Source: Paenibacillus sp. 1_12 (GTDB lineage: Bacteria; Bacillota; Bacilli; Paenibacillales; NBRC-103111). Taken from it: 64,000 nt of DNA. The stretch is taken from NCBI RefSeq assembly GCF_900114475.1, contig NZ_FOTE01000007.1, positions 303,388 to 367,387 of the forward strand, written 5' to 3'. A model generated the notes under the pieces. That model worked only from the letters and a program-made list of their open reading frames with translations, was not told the DNA's origin and made no database searches. Below, one piece after another: positions 1 to 7,638 of the stretch. Position numbers and translations under genes: made by a program. Position 1 is the first letter of the stretch. The number at the start of each line of letters is the position of its first letter.

Positions 1-2714
1 TTAATATTGGGGACACATCGGCTTCGCCTACCTTGCTGGAAAATACACATACAAAAATCACGGATCTATATGTGCCTTCAGGTAATCGTACTTTTCATGT
101 CAAGGATGGTTCCGGCTATAAAACCGGAGATAAAATTATGATCCGCCGTTATGGCAACAGCAGCTGGATCCATGAAATCAATATGGATCAAATATTGCCA
201 AGTACAATGGAGGAAACCGTTCAATGGCAGCCGTTCTCGCTTGATTTCGACCGAGTGGTGACTAAAGTAAACGGAAATGAAATCACCATCGACGCGCCCG
301 TACCGAATGCGATCGAACGTCAATGGGGCGGGGGAGATATCCGAAAGTATGACGATAGCGGTCGGATAGAAAGGGTAGGCGTGGAAAATCTTCGGGTTGA
401 TGTGCAATTCGACCCAAGCGTGAAGAGTGTATTGGATGGAGTTACCTACTATTCGGACGAGAATAAAGCTCATACCTTTGCACGTTTCGGCTATATTCAG
501 GATGGTTGGCTTCGGAATGTAACCGGCTACCATCTGGAAACATCTCTCGTTTTCACGGGAAGATCCTCGAAATGGATCACAATCCAGGATGCCAAAGTTT
601 ATGATATGGTTAGCATCATTACGGGCAGTCGGCGATATGCTTTCTTTTATACAGGGCAATTGGCTTTGACTCAGAGGGTATATACGGAGACAGCCCGACA
701 CTCGTTTATTGTTAATAGTCAGGTCACAGGACCTAACGTTTTTACAGATAGTGATTCAGTCAATTCATTCGCCCGAAGCGAACCGCATCATCGATGGTCT
801 GTAGGAGGTTTGTTTGATAACATTCGTGGCAATGCCAATATCATTGACCGGGCAAACTACGGTACGGGACACGGTTGGGCTGGAGCGAATTATGTCGTGT
901 GGAACCAAACGGGGGAGTTGGCCGTTCAGAAGCCACCAACAGCACAAAATTATGCAATCGGACTCGTGGGCTCCCGATATCCCGGAGATTACGGTAATTT
1001 TCCTGGAGGAAAGGATCCAGCACGAGAACGGGAGCAAGGCTACTGGGAGCATGAAGGCAGCCACGTGCAGCCGCTGAGCCTGTATACTCAGCAATTGAAG
1101 GATCGTCTCGGGATAGAAGCAGTTCGCAATATAGTGGTTTCACCAGTAGGGGGAGGCGATCTGGACACACCGCAGTCTCCGCAAGCTGCAAGCAGTGATA
1201 AAGATATCACATCTTTCGTCTTCCAAGGGTTGCCGGCTTCATCGAATGGCGTGATCTCCGGCACAAATATTGTTGTAACCGTGCCAAATTTAACTGACTT
1301 GACCAATTTGGTTGCCATGTTCGCCACAACAGGAACAAGTGTAAAAGTTGGATCCACTATACAAGTTAGCGGGATCACTGAAAATGATTTCAGCGCACCG
1401 GTTACTTATGTAGTAGCTGCAGCAGACGGTTCTACAAAAAGCTATAATGTCGTAGTGACAAGAGATTATATTAATCCACCCAGTTCTTCGAGTCCATCAG
1501 AGTCTGGGCAGACTGAACAGTCCGGTACTGATAATAACGGTGTCAAGCAGGAAGAAAACCGAGAACCCGCAACGCTGGATACAAAAACAATTGTAACTAA
1601 AGCAGCTATTTCCTCGGACAATTTAAGCAAAGCGTTTGAGGAAATTAAGGCAGATGCCGATGGGATTAAGACATTTACAGTAAGAGTTGACCAAGTTGAA
1701 GGCTCCAAGGGATATGAAATCGTTCTGCCCACATCTTTCCTGAGCTCAAATGATGCAACCAAAAAGCTTGAGATCATAACCGAGTACGCTTCAGTAATCC
1801 TACAGACGACTATGCTGAAAGAGGCGGATTCACAAAAATCTGCAACGGCTACGCTGCTTATATCGAAGGCGGACACAAACCAGCTTCCTGCTGAACTGCT
1901 AAAAGCGTTGGCGGGTAAACCTCTAATTGATCTTGCGCTCAAGATTGGTGACAGCTTAATCCAATGGAAAAGTGCTGATTCGTTTGTTGAAGTAACGGTG
2001 CCATACCATCTAAGTTCAACAGATACCGATCCTGAGCATGTAGTCGTATGGTATGTGGACCCGGTAGGAAAAACTCAAACTATTACATCAGGAAAATACG
2101 ATACTGCACAGGGGGTTGTTACTTTTAAAGTTAACCACTTCAGCCTGTACGCGTTAACCGAAGTGTACAAAACATTTTCTGATCTATACAACCACAATTG
2201 GGCCAAGAAAGCGATCGAAGTATTGGCATCAAAAGCTATTGTGGAAGGCACGCAAGACGATGCTTTTAGTCCGGGAGATCAAGTAAGCCGAGCCGACTTC
2301 ATTTTGCTCCTGAACCGTACGTTAGGTTTAACGGCAGCGAATCCTACAACATTCGATGATGTCAGCAAAGACGATTATTTCTATGAGTCCGTCGAAACAG
2401 CGAAGGCGCTCGGGATCGTTGATGGAGTGGAAGATAACCTGTTCCGTCCGTATGATCCAATTTCCAGACAGGATATGGTGGTCATTATTGACAGGGCGTT
2501 AACTTTGAAAAGAGTCACAGGTAACGAGGCAGTCTCTACAGAGTTGAACAACTATAAGGATTCATCTTCAGTTTCTTCCTATGCAATTACTAGCATCAAT
2601 AGTTTACTTAAAAAAGGATTGATCGAAGGCGATAATTCTTATCTTTATCCGCAAAACAAAGTGACAAGAGCAGAAGCGGCGGTCGTCATTTACAGATTGT
2701 ATAACCAGAAATAG
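1..2714 (+). CDS. SLH-anchored surface protein, beta-helix-like (5' end outside window)
   Basis: Only the 3' part is present: the frame is open from the left edge (first codon at base 3), so the start and any signal peptide are missing. A TTG at 33 lacks a ribosome site and is not a credible start. The first ~370 residues are Gly/Asn/aromatic-rich with short strand-like repeats, resembling the right-handed beta-helix (pectate-lyase-like) fold; no catalytic residue can be assigned. Residues about 390-475 resemble a DUF5018/cadherin-like sandwich, ending in YNVVVT. After a Ser/Glu-rich linker and a ~200-residue beta-rich region, the last ~180 residues form three SLH modules (beginning near FSDLYNHNW, FDDVSKDDYF and YKDSSSVSSY). 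SLH modules bind secondary cell-wall polymer, so the protein is surface-anchored. A role in polysaccharide binding or cleavage is inference only. Confidence 0.85.
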   Translation, partial: NIGDTSASPTLLENTHTKITDLYVPSGNRTFHVKDGSGYKTGDKIMIRRYGNSSWIHEINMDQILPSTMEETVQWQPFSLDFDRVVTKVNGNEITIDAPVPNAIERQWGGGDIRKYDDSGRIERVGVENLRVDVQFDPSVKSVLDGVTYYSDENKAHTFARFGYIQDGWLRNVTGYHLETSLVFTGRSSKWITIQDAKVYDMVSIITGSRRYAFFYTGQLALTQRVYTETARHSFIVNSQVTGPNVFTDSDSVNSFARSEPHHRWSVGGLFDNIRGNANIIDRANYGTGHGWAGANYVVWNQTGELAVQKPPTAQNYAIGLVGSRYPGDYGNFPGGKDPAREREQGYWEHEGSHVQPLSLYTQQLKDRLGIEAVRNIVVSPVGGGDLDTPQSPQAASSDKDITSFVFQGLPASSNGVISGTNIVVTVPNLTDLTNLVAMFATTGTSVKVGSTIQVSGITENDFSAPVTYVVAAADGSTKSYNVVVTRDYINPPSSSSPSESGQTEQSGTDNNGVKQEENREPATLDTKTIVTKAAISSDNLSKAFEEIKADADGIKTFTVRVDQVEGSKGYEIVLPTSFLSSNDATKKLEIITEYASVILQTTMLKEADSQKSATATLLISKADTNQLPAELLKALAGKPLIDLALKIGDSLIQWKSADSFVEVTVPYHLSSTDTDPEHVVVWYVDPVGKTQTITSGKYDTAQGVVTFKVNHFSLYALTEVYKTFSDLYNHNWAKKAIEVLASKAIVEGTQDDAFSPGDQVSRADFILLLNRTLGLTAANPTTFDDVSKDDYFYESVETAKALGIVDGVEDNLFRPYDPISRQDMVVIIDRALTLKRVTGNEAVSTELNNYKDSSSVSSYAITSINSLLKKGLIEGDNSYLYPQNKVTRAEAAVVIYRLYNQK

Positions 2715-3048
2715 ATCACGACGCTAATATCTCTGATAAAACCAGCTAATATCTTGTCCGCATTTTTCTCTTAAATTATTTAAATAATGGCGACACTTAC
2801 AAATAGGCAAGCTAAAGAACCTTCCATTAGATCTTTGGAAGGTTTCTTCTTGCATTGAAGATTTAAGGAACTGTCGCCTTTGCAATTAACTCCTTTTGTT
2901 GATATAACGAGCAGGAATGTGCAGGATCATTATGGAATAAATCTAGATTACCATTTATGTGACTATTGCTATTATTAGTTTAAGGAGGAGGCGTACAGGT
3001 GGGATCAAGAATCAAAAAGATTTGTTCTAACTAATAGAGGGGGAAGGT
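2715..3048. other. intergenic gap with possible coding remnants
   Basis: No complete gene of normal size. Besides the terminator at 2818, an open stretch on the + strand ends with a stop at about 2979 (it reads ...TPFVDITSRNVQDH...), without a start or ribosome site, so it may be a gene remnant. It is followed by a strong ribosome site (AAGGAGGAGG) 7 bases before GTG at 3000, which opens an 11-codon frame ending at 3035, just before the acetyltransferase gene. This could be a leader peptide or chance. Confidence 0.3.
2818..2850 (+). terminator. probable rho-independent terminator
   Basis: Arms AACCTTCC (2818) and GGAAGGTT (2837) form an 8-bp stem followed by the pyrimidine-rich TCTTCTT. It lies 104 bases after the stop of the SLH protein and is its likely transcription end. 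Confidence 0.5.
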
Positions 3049-3459
3049 ATGAAAATTGTTGCCGCAACGGTTTCAGACTATGGATACATTCGGGATCGTG
3101 ATAAACATATATTAGAGAGCTTAATCATGACGAAAATTAAGTTAAATGAAATATACATATTACGGGATGATAATGAGAGTAATATCGGATGGATGAGACA
3201 CGGATATTTTTGGGATAACACACCCTTTATGAATATGATATGGGTCGATGAGCAGTGTCGTGGAAAGGGTATAGGAAAGCAAGCTGTTCTCTTTTGGGAA
3301 AACGAGATGAAACAAAAGGGTTTTAAACTGGTAATGACATCTACATTGTCGAATGAAGAGGCACAACATTTCTATAGAAAACTGAGGTATCAGGATGCAG
3401 GTTGTTTATTATTAGAAAATGAGCCGTTGGAAATACTTCTGACTAAAATGTTAGTGTAA
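3049..3459 (+). CDS. GNAT family N-acetyltransferase
   Basis: A 136-residue protein of the GNAT fold, which transfers an acetyl group from acetyl-CoA to an amine. The acetyl-CoA binding motif A is visible as VDEQCRGKGIGKQAV around residues 66-80 (R-G-K-G-I-G, the Q/RxxGxG/A signature), followed by the motif B pattern with an aromatic pair near HFYRKLRYQ. The length is normal for a stand-alone GNAT. ATG 3049 is preceded by the purine run GAGGGGGAAGG, a good ribosome site. It is a single-gene unit converging on the ankyrin gene. The substrate cannot be told from sequence. Confidence 0.85.
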   Translation: MKIVAATVSDYGYIRDRDKHILESLIMTKIKLNEIYILRDDNESNIGWMRHGYFWDNTPFMNMIWVDEQCRGKGIGKQAVLFWENEMKQKGFKLVMTSTLSNEEAQHFYRKLRYQDAGCLLLENEPLEILLTKMLV

Positions 3460-3612
3460 ACCCAAGGTTTCAAGCTAACAGGAACCGATTGTGCAATGGA
3501 CGTAATCAGGAAGCTACTTCTTCTTTAGTATGTCCTAGTATCGATCTTTCTCTAATAAGATTTCAAAATCTCAAACATTCAGGATCATTCCGTGATCCGC
3601 AGCACATCCGTG

Positions 3613-3650
3613 AGTACTTCAAATCATGGCTGTTCTTGAAGTACTTTTAA
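3613..3650 (+). terminator. hairpin overlapping the 3' end of the ankyrin gene
   Basis: Arms AGTACTTCAA (3613) and TTGAAGTACT (3636) are perfect complements with a 13-base loop, followed on the + strand by a short T run. It ends the acetyltransferase transcript and spans the stop codon of the converging ankyrin gene. Confidence 0.45.
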
Positions 3651-4856
3651 TATTTTCACTTTCTTATCTGGATCTTCCAATGTGACTGCTTGGTTTACTG
3701 GTGAGATTCCTAACATATTGCTTGCTTTCGGATTAGCACCGGTGCGGATTAGTAGACGAATGATTTGAAGGATCTCCTCCTCTGATTCGTTGGTCGCATT
3801 GTTCATTTCGCTTACTGCGTAATATAACGGCGTATTTCCTTCTACATCCTTACTGTCAACCGGTACTCCATGCTCAATTAACTTACTGATGAGATCAGCG
3901 TCCCCACCCCGCACACAGTAGTGGAGTGCAGTTCTCAGATTCTTATCCGTAGTTTTTACATCCGCGCCTCCTTCGAGCAATAGAAGCATAACCGGCTTGG
4001 AAATAGATGCATACACAGAAGCAACGAGTAATGGTGAGTTACCTTCATCATCAATGGCATTGACATCTGCGTTGGCGGCAAGCAGCAGCTTCGTAATATC
4101 AACGGTTTCCTGACGGTAGTTAGTGAACATAGGAAGGACGGCTGCTCTTAGAGGTGTAAATCCATAATGAGATTTGGCTTTCGGATTCGCTCCGTGGACA
4201 AGCAAATCTTGAACAATTTCGGGCATTCCTCTTCCGGCAACCGTCATGAGGGGAGTTATTCCATTTTTATCTTCCGCATTGACATCAGCTCCTGCCTTGA
4301 TTAGCAAATGGATATATTGAGGGGTTTGACTCGCAAGTATAAGGAGAGGTGTATGGCTGGATGCTTCATCGCGGACTTCAAGATTAGTACCCTTTGCGAT
4401 AAAAAGCTGAAGCAGCTCATTCATATTTGGTTCCCCAGCATACAGAAACAAATATTTCGTTAGCGACAAAAACAATCGGTCTCTATCTTCCCTGGTGTAG
4501 GTATCGATGATCTCTCCGGCCTTCTTCAGATCTCCTTGCTTGGCGCTCTCCATCAACACCTTGGACATAGCAAGCATGTCTTGCCGGTTTGAAAGACGAT
4601 CGTCCACGATTGAAAGCCGTTTCTTTGCCTCGTCATAAAACACGCGTCCTCCCATCAGCTCAACGACGAACAGGGCTGGCAAATATAAGTGACCATTGTA
4701 GTTTAGTACGCTATAGTCCTGCTCGAGTGGCTTCACCTCCCCGTTAACAACGATGCGATCTGGAAACAAAATGGCTTGAACCTCATCGGACGCTATGGCA
4801 GCGGTGCAAATCGAAAACATGATGCCGCTCACAAGGCCAAGCATATATTTTTTCAT
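3624..4856 (-). CDS. exported ankyrin-repeat protein with copper-amine-oxidase-like stalk domain
   Basis: A 410-residue protein. It begins with a signal peptide (Lys-Lys, a hydrophobic core to about residue 20, cleavage near AIA-SDE). Residues about 28-85 (VVNGEVKPLEQDYSVLNYNG onward, then a short strand and YDEAKKRLSIVD) resemble the stalk domain annotated as the copper amine oxidase N-terminal domain, common in secreted Paenibacillus proteins. A helical linker follows, and residues ~165-405 carry at least six ankyrin repeats, seen as HTPLLILA, GITPLMTVAG, GFTPLRAAV, GNSPLLVAS, LRTALHYCVRGG and GNTPLYYAV. Ankyrin repeats bind proteins; the partner is unknown. The start has the ribosome site CTAGGAGG, 6 bases before ATG. 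It is a single gene. Confidence 0.85.
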   Translation of the reverse strand: MKKYMLGLVSGIMFSICTAAIASDEVQAILFPDRIVVNGEVKPLEQDYSVLNYNGHLYLPALFVVELMGGRVFYDEAKKRLSIVDDRLSNRQDMLAMSKVLMESAKQGDLKKAGEIIDTYTREDRDRLFLSLTKYLFLYAGEPNMNELLQLFIAKGTNLEVRDEASSHTPLLILASQTPQYIHLLIKAGADVNAEDKNGITPLMTVAGRGMPEIVQDLLVHGANPKAKSHYGFTPLRAAVLPMFTNYRQETVDITKLLLAANADVNAIDDEGNSPLLVASVYASISKPVMLLLLEGGADVKTTDKNLRTALHYCVRGGDADLISKLIEHGVPVDSKDVEGNTPLYYAVSEMNNATNESEEEILQIIRLLIRTGANPKASNMLGISPVNQAVTLEDPDKKVKILKVLQEQP

Positions 4857-4902
4857 AATGGCCTCCTAGAATATAGAATAAATTGGATATATCTTTAGAC
4901 GA

Positions 4903-5317
4903 ATGATATCAAAAATAGTTGCTGTGCTAACGAGCAGCAAAGACTAATCGGTTCATTGTAGCAGAGATGGTGAAGCATGGAGTAGACGGTATTGGCACTT
5001 CACATGGTGATATCATCTATGCTCTATTTAAGAAGCCCAGACTCATTATGGCGGATATTTCTAAAAGGATTAATAAGGAGAAGTCTACAGTCACAGCACT
5101 TGTTAATAAGTTAGTCCGGCTCGGATATGTGACAAAGGAAAGGGACAGAGAGGACACGAGGGTTGTTTATGTTACTTTAACCGATAAGGGGAGTGAACTG
5201 AAACCGATTTTTGAATCAATATCTAAAAACATGCTAGACGTGTTTTACTTAAATATCTCAGAAAAAGAAAAGGAAGATCTTCTTAACATTTTGAAAAAGA
5301 TTTATGACAACTTTTAA
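4903..5317 (+). pseudogene. MarR family regulator, frameshifted
   Basis: The main open frame (from ATG 4967, 116 residues) has the MarR winged helix: SHGDIIYALFKK, recognition region KSTVTALVNKLVRLGYV, wing RDREDTRVVYVTL. It has no ribosome site and lacks the N-terminal helix needed for MarR dimers. The missing helix is found one frame away: ATG 4903 reads MISKIVAVLTSSK and then meets a stop at 4945, while the second frame continues upstream as TNRFIVAEMVKHG. Skipping one base near 4942 joins the two into a normal-length MarR protein. I therefore see one gene broken by a single inserted base; a sequencing error is the alternative. The regulated target is unknown. Confidence 0.65.
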
Positions 5318-5371
5318 ATTTTTTTCGATAAATAGTTTGTTATCAAATTAAATGATGAAGAGGAATGAATC

Positions 5372-5577
5372 GTGAAAGATTACACGAAAGAAGTGCCGCG
5401 TAAAGTAGTATATAAACAACAGCTAACAAGTATGTATAGGGATATAGATAAATCCTTGAAGGAACATTTACTAAGTGTAATAGGATAGTGGCTGTTTTAA
5501 GAAACGCTTTATGTGAATTAGAGTTCCGAGTGCTTACTGAGGAAATGGGCAATGGATGCAACAGTCTAAAAGAATAA
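5372..5577 (+). pseudogene. possible decayed gene, unrecognised
   Basis: Two abutting open stretches in different frames look like parts of one former coding region. The first starts at GTG 5372, 5 bases after AGAGGAATGA, and gives 38 residues rich in charged helix-forming residues (it includes SMYRDIDKSLKEHLLS), stopping at 5488. The second begins at 5488 and gives 29 residues (including LRNALCELEFRVLTEEMG), stopping at 5577. I do not recognise the family. The gap from 5318 to 5640 otherwise holds only the ribosome site AAGAGGAG for the next gene. Confidence 0.3.
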
Positions 5578-5640
5578 ATATATAAAAATATGGAATCTGA
5601 TGGGGCAGAACTAACTACAAATTAAGAGGAGCCGTTAACG

Positions 5641-6669
5641 GTGAATGAAAAAGAGAACCTTCTTCAACTTCAAAGGTTATGCAATAATCTAATGCTGGGA
5701 GAGTTAATAGATTCCCCTGTATCGGTAACAGGAGGGTTATTGCATCGAATGTATGCAATACAAACCACTTCAGGCACATATGCGATCAAAGTATTGAACT
5801 CAGAAATCATGTGTAGACCAACAGCTATGCAAAACTATGTCACATCTGAACGGATTGCTAATTATGCTACAAACTTTGTTCCCGCGCTTCCAGCTAAGAA
5901 GTTTAATGGAGATTGTATTCAAAAGGTGGGAGATCAATTCCATCTCATTTTCGATTGGATTGATGGCAAAAGTTTGAAGCAAAATGAAATAACTACGGTT
6001 CATTGCGAAAGAATGGGTGGTGTTCTTTCGTGTTTACATCTGACTGATTTTTCAGAGTTAGGTATAGTAAATAGTTTGTCCGACAACAGGGTTCCAACAG
6101 ATTGGAACTATTATTTGAAAAAAGGACGAGAAAGCAATGCGAAATGGACTAATCATCTGCTTGAAATCATTGAAAATCTTCAAGATTGGAATACCACAGC
6201 AATAAAAGCCGCAAACGAACTCACGTCGGAAATGGTTATAAGTCATGGAGATTTAGACCCTAAGAATGTAATGTGGTCTGCCCATAACCCCATCCTTATT
6301 GATTGGGAATCAGCTGGCTATAGAAATCCTATGCAGGAATTAATTGAAACCGCAATTTATTGGTCTGAAACAGAGTCGGGCGAGATTGACAAAGATAAAT
6401 TTTTTGCTTTTATAAATGGTTATCAAAAATCACATGAGCCCATTCAAGCAAATTGGAGAATGATATTGGCAAGTGGATTTTTGGGGAAGTTAGACTGGCT
6501 GGAATATAGTTTAAAGCGGTCATTATGGATTGAGTGTATAGATGAAAAAGATCAACAGGCTGGAACTGAACAAGTATTAGGAACCATAACTGCTATAAGG
6601 CGTTATGCAAAGATGACTTCAGAAATTGAACAATGGTTAAAAGAAAAATCAAAATTCAGTAAGCACTAA
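5641..6669 (+). CDS. phosphotransferase of the APH/choline-kinase fold
   Basis: A 342-residue protein of the aminoglycoside-phosphotransferase (protein-kinase-like) superfamily. The catalytic loop is visible as SHGDLDPKNVMW around residue 202 (His-Gly-Asp with Asn downstream) and the metal-binding Asp as LIDWES about residue 219. The N-terminal ATP lobe shows YAIKVLN with the likely ATP-contacting Lys. These enzymes phosphorylate small hydroxylated molecules (sugars, choline, aminoglycosides, macrolides); the substrate cannot be fixed from sequence. The start is GTG 5641, preceded by AAGAGGAG at 9 bases. It is a single gene closed by a terminator. Confidence 0.85.
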   Translation: MNEKENLLQLQRLCNNLMLGELIDSPVSVTGGLLHRMYAIQTTSGTYAIKVLNSEIMCRPTAMQNYVTSERIANYATNFVPALPAKKFNGDCIQKVGDQFHLIFDWIDGKSLKQNEITTVHCERMGGVLSCLHLTDFSELGIVNSLSDNRVPTDWNYYLKKGRESNAKWTNHLLEIIENLQDWNTTAIKAANELTSEMVISHGDLDPKNVMWSAHNPILIDWESAGYRNPMQELIETAIYWSETESGEIDKDKFFAFINGYQKSHEPIQANWRMILASGFLGKLDWLEYSLKRSLWIECIDEKDQQAGTEQVLGTITAIRRYAKMTSEIEQWLKEKSKFSKH

Positions 6670-6677
6670 GGCATGGG

Positions 6678-6708
6678 GCCAACTATTAAAAAAGTTGGCT
6701 TCTTTTTG
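6678..6708 (+). terminator. rho-independent terminator
   Basis: Stem GCCAAC (6678) / GTTGGC (6694) with a 10-base loop and the run TTCTTTTT, directly after the phosphotransferase stop codon. Confidence 0.8.
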
Positions 6709-6814
6709 TATCCTCCATGTTGTTTAAAATGTGCGTTGTCCGAAGTCAAAGAGTATTCGCCAAGCAACACAAAGAACCTCCCAGGAAAAGAATATATAAA
6801 TGTAAAATAAAGTA

Positions 6815-6868
6815 TTGACCCAATGCGATATATCGTATTATTATAAATACATAACGATATATCGCATT
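6815..6868 (+). promoter_or_regulatory. padR promoter with inverted-repeat operator
   Basis: A -35 TTGACC (6815) is followed after 18 bases by the -10 TATTAT (6839). The promoter is embedded in a perfect inverted repeat: AATGCGATATATCGT (6822-6836) and ACGATATATCGCATT (6854-6868), separated by 17 bases. Each arm contains the palindrome CGATATATCG. The left arm fills the spacer and the right arm covers the transcript start, the usual layout for autorepression by a PadR dimer or pair of dimers. The ribosome site TTGGAGG overlaps the end of the right arm. Confidence 0.75.
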
Positions 6869-6882
6869 GGAGGATGATGAAT

Positions 6883-7581
6883 TTGAAATTCAAAAATTAC
6901 AGAAACAGCTACCAAGGTTGGCAACGGTTTGGCAATGAAGATCAGGAAATGTTTTCTAGGCATCACCGTGATGGGTCGCGAGGAGGATTTGGGGGACGTG
7001 GGGAAGGAAAACGTCGTTTTTTTGAGCGTGGGGAATTTAAATATGCTCTCCTCGAACTTCTCACCTATGCACCTATGCACGGATATCAGCTTATTAAAGC
7101 GATGGAAGAGAAAACAGGAGGTTTATATACCCCAAGCGCCGGTTCGGTTTATCCCAATTTGCAGCTGCTCGAGGATATGAATCTTATAGGGTTTAGTGAT
7201 GAAGACAGTAAGAAGCTTTACCATATAACGGATGAAGGAAAGGAATATCTTCGCAAGAGAGAACGGACAGACATGGAACGGCCTGATAAGCTTTGGGAGC
7301 GTCCTGGTCGGCATGGGCTATCGCAGAAGAACGGAAAGAGTGAATTACGCGAGTTAATGAAAGAATGGTCGGAAGTCATTTATTTAATGGCGGGAGCAGC
7401 AAAAGCGTCACAGGAGAACCCTTCCTCTGAGCAAGCCAAAGCGTTTCAAGAGCTTATGACACAGTTTCAGGTCAGTCTGAAAGAAATATCGGCTTCGACT
7501 CCAAATTCCAGCATCGATGATACCATTAAACCGCCAGTAGATGCTGCTTCGTTAGCTGACGATAACGGGATCGACGAATAG
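6883..7581 (+). CDS. PadR family transcriptional regulator
   Basis: A winged-helix repressor of the PadR family, here probably the sensor-repressor of the following ABC exporter (as LmrR is for LmrCD). Seen: an N-terminal basic Gly/Arg-rich extension (~45 residues), then the PadR core with ALLELLTYAPMHGYQLIKAM, the turn YTPSAGSVYPNLQLLED and the wing LYHITDEGKEYL. A C-terminal helical part ends in an acidic tail. At ~232 residues it is longer than minimal PadR proteins. The start is uncertain: the ribosome site GGAGG ends at 6873, so ATG 6874 and 6877 are very close (0 and 3 bases), while TTG 6883 has the normal 9-base spacing and is chosen. The gene probably represses itself through the flanking inverted repeat. 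Confidence 0.85.
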   Translation: MKFKNYRNSYQGWQRFGNEDQEMFSRHHRDGSRGGFGGRGEGKRRFFERGEFKYALLELLTYAPMHGYQLIKAMEEKTGGLYTPSAGSVYPNLQLLEDMNLIGFSDEDSKKLYHITDEGKEYLRKRERTDMERPDKLWERPGRHGLSQKNGKSELRELMKEWSEVIYLMAGAAKASQENPSSEQAKAFQELMTQFQVSLKEISASTPNSSIDDTIKPPVDAASLADDNGIDE

Positions 7582-7638
7582 CAGCCACCCTGTCCATAGA
7601 TCACATGCTTATAAATCCATTGGAAGAAGTGATGGTTT

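Noticed and set aside
78-701. 207-codon minus-strand frame opposite the SLH protein
   Set aside because: No ribosome site and no recognisable protein pattern; it is the complement of a better-supported coding frame.
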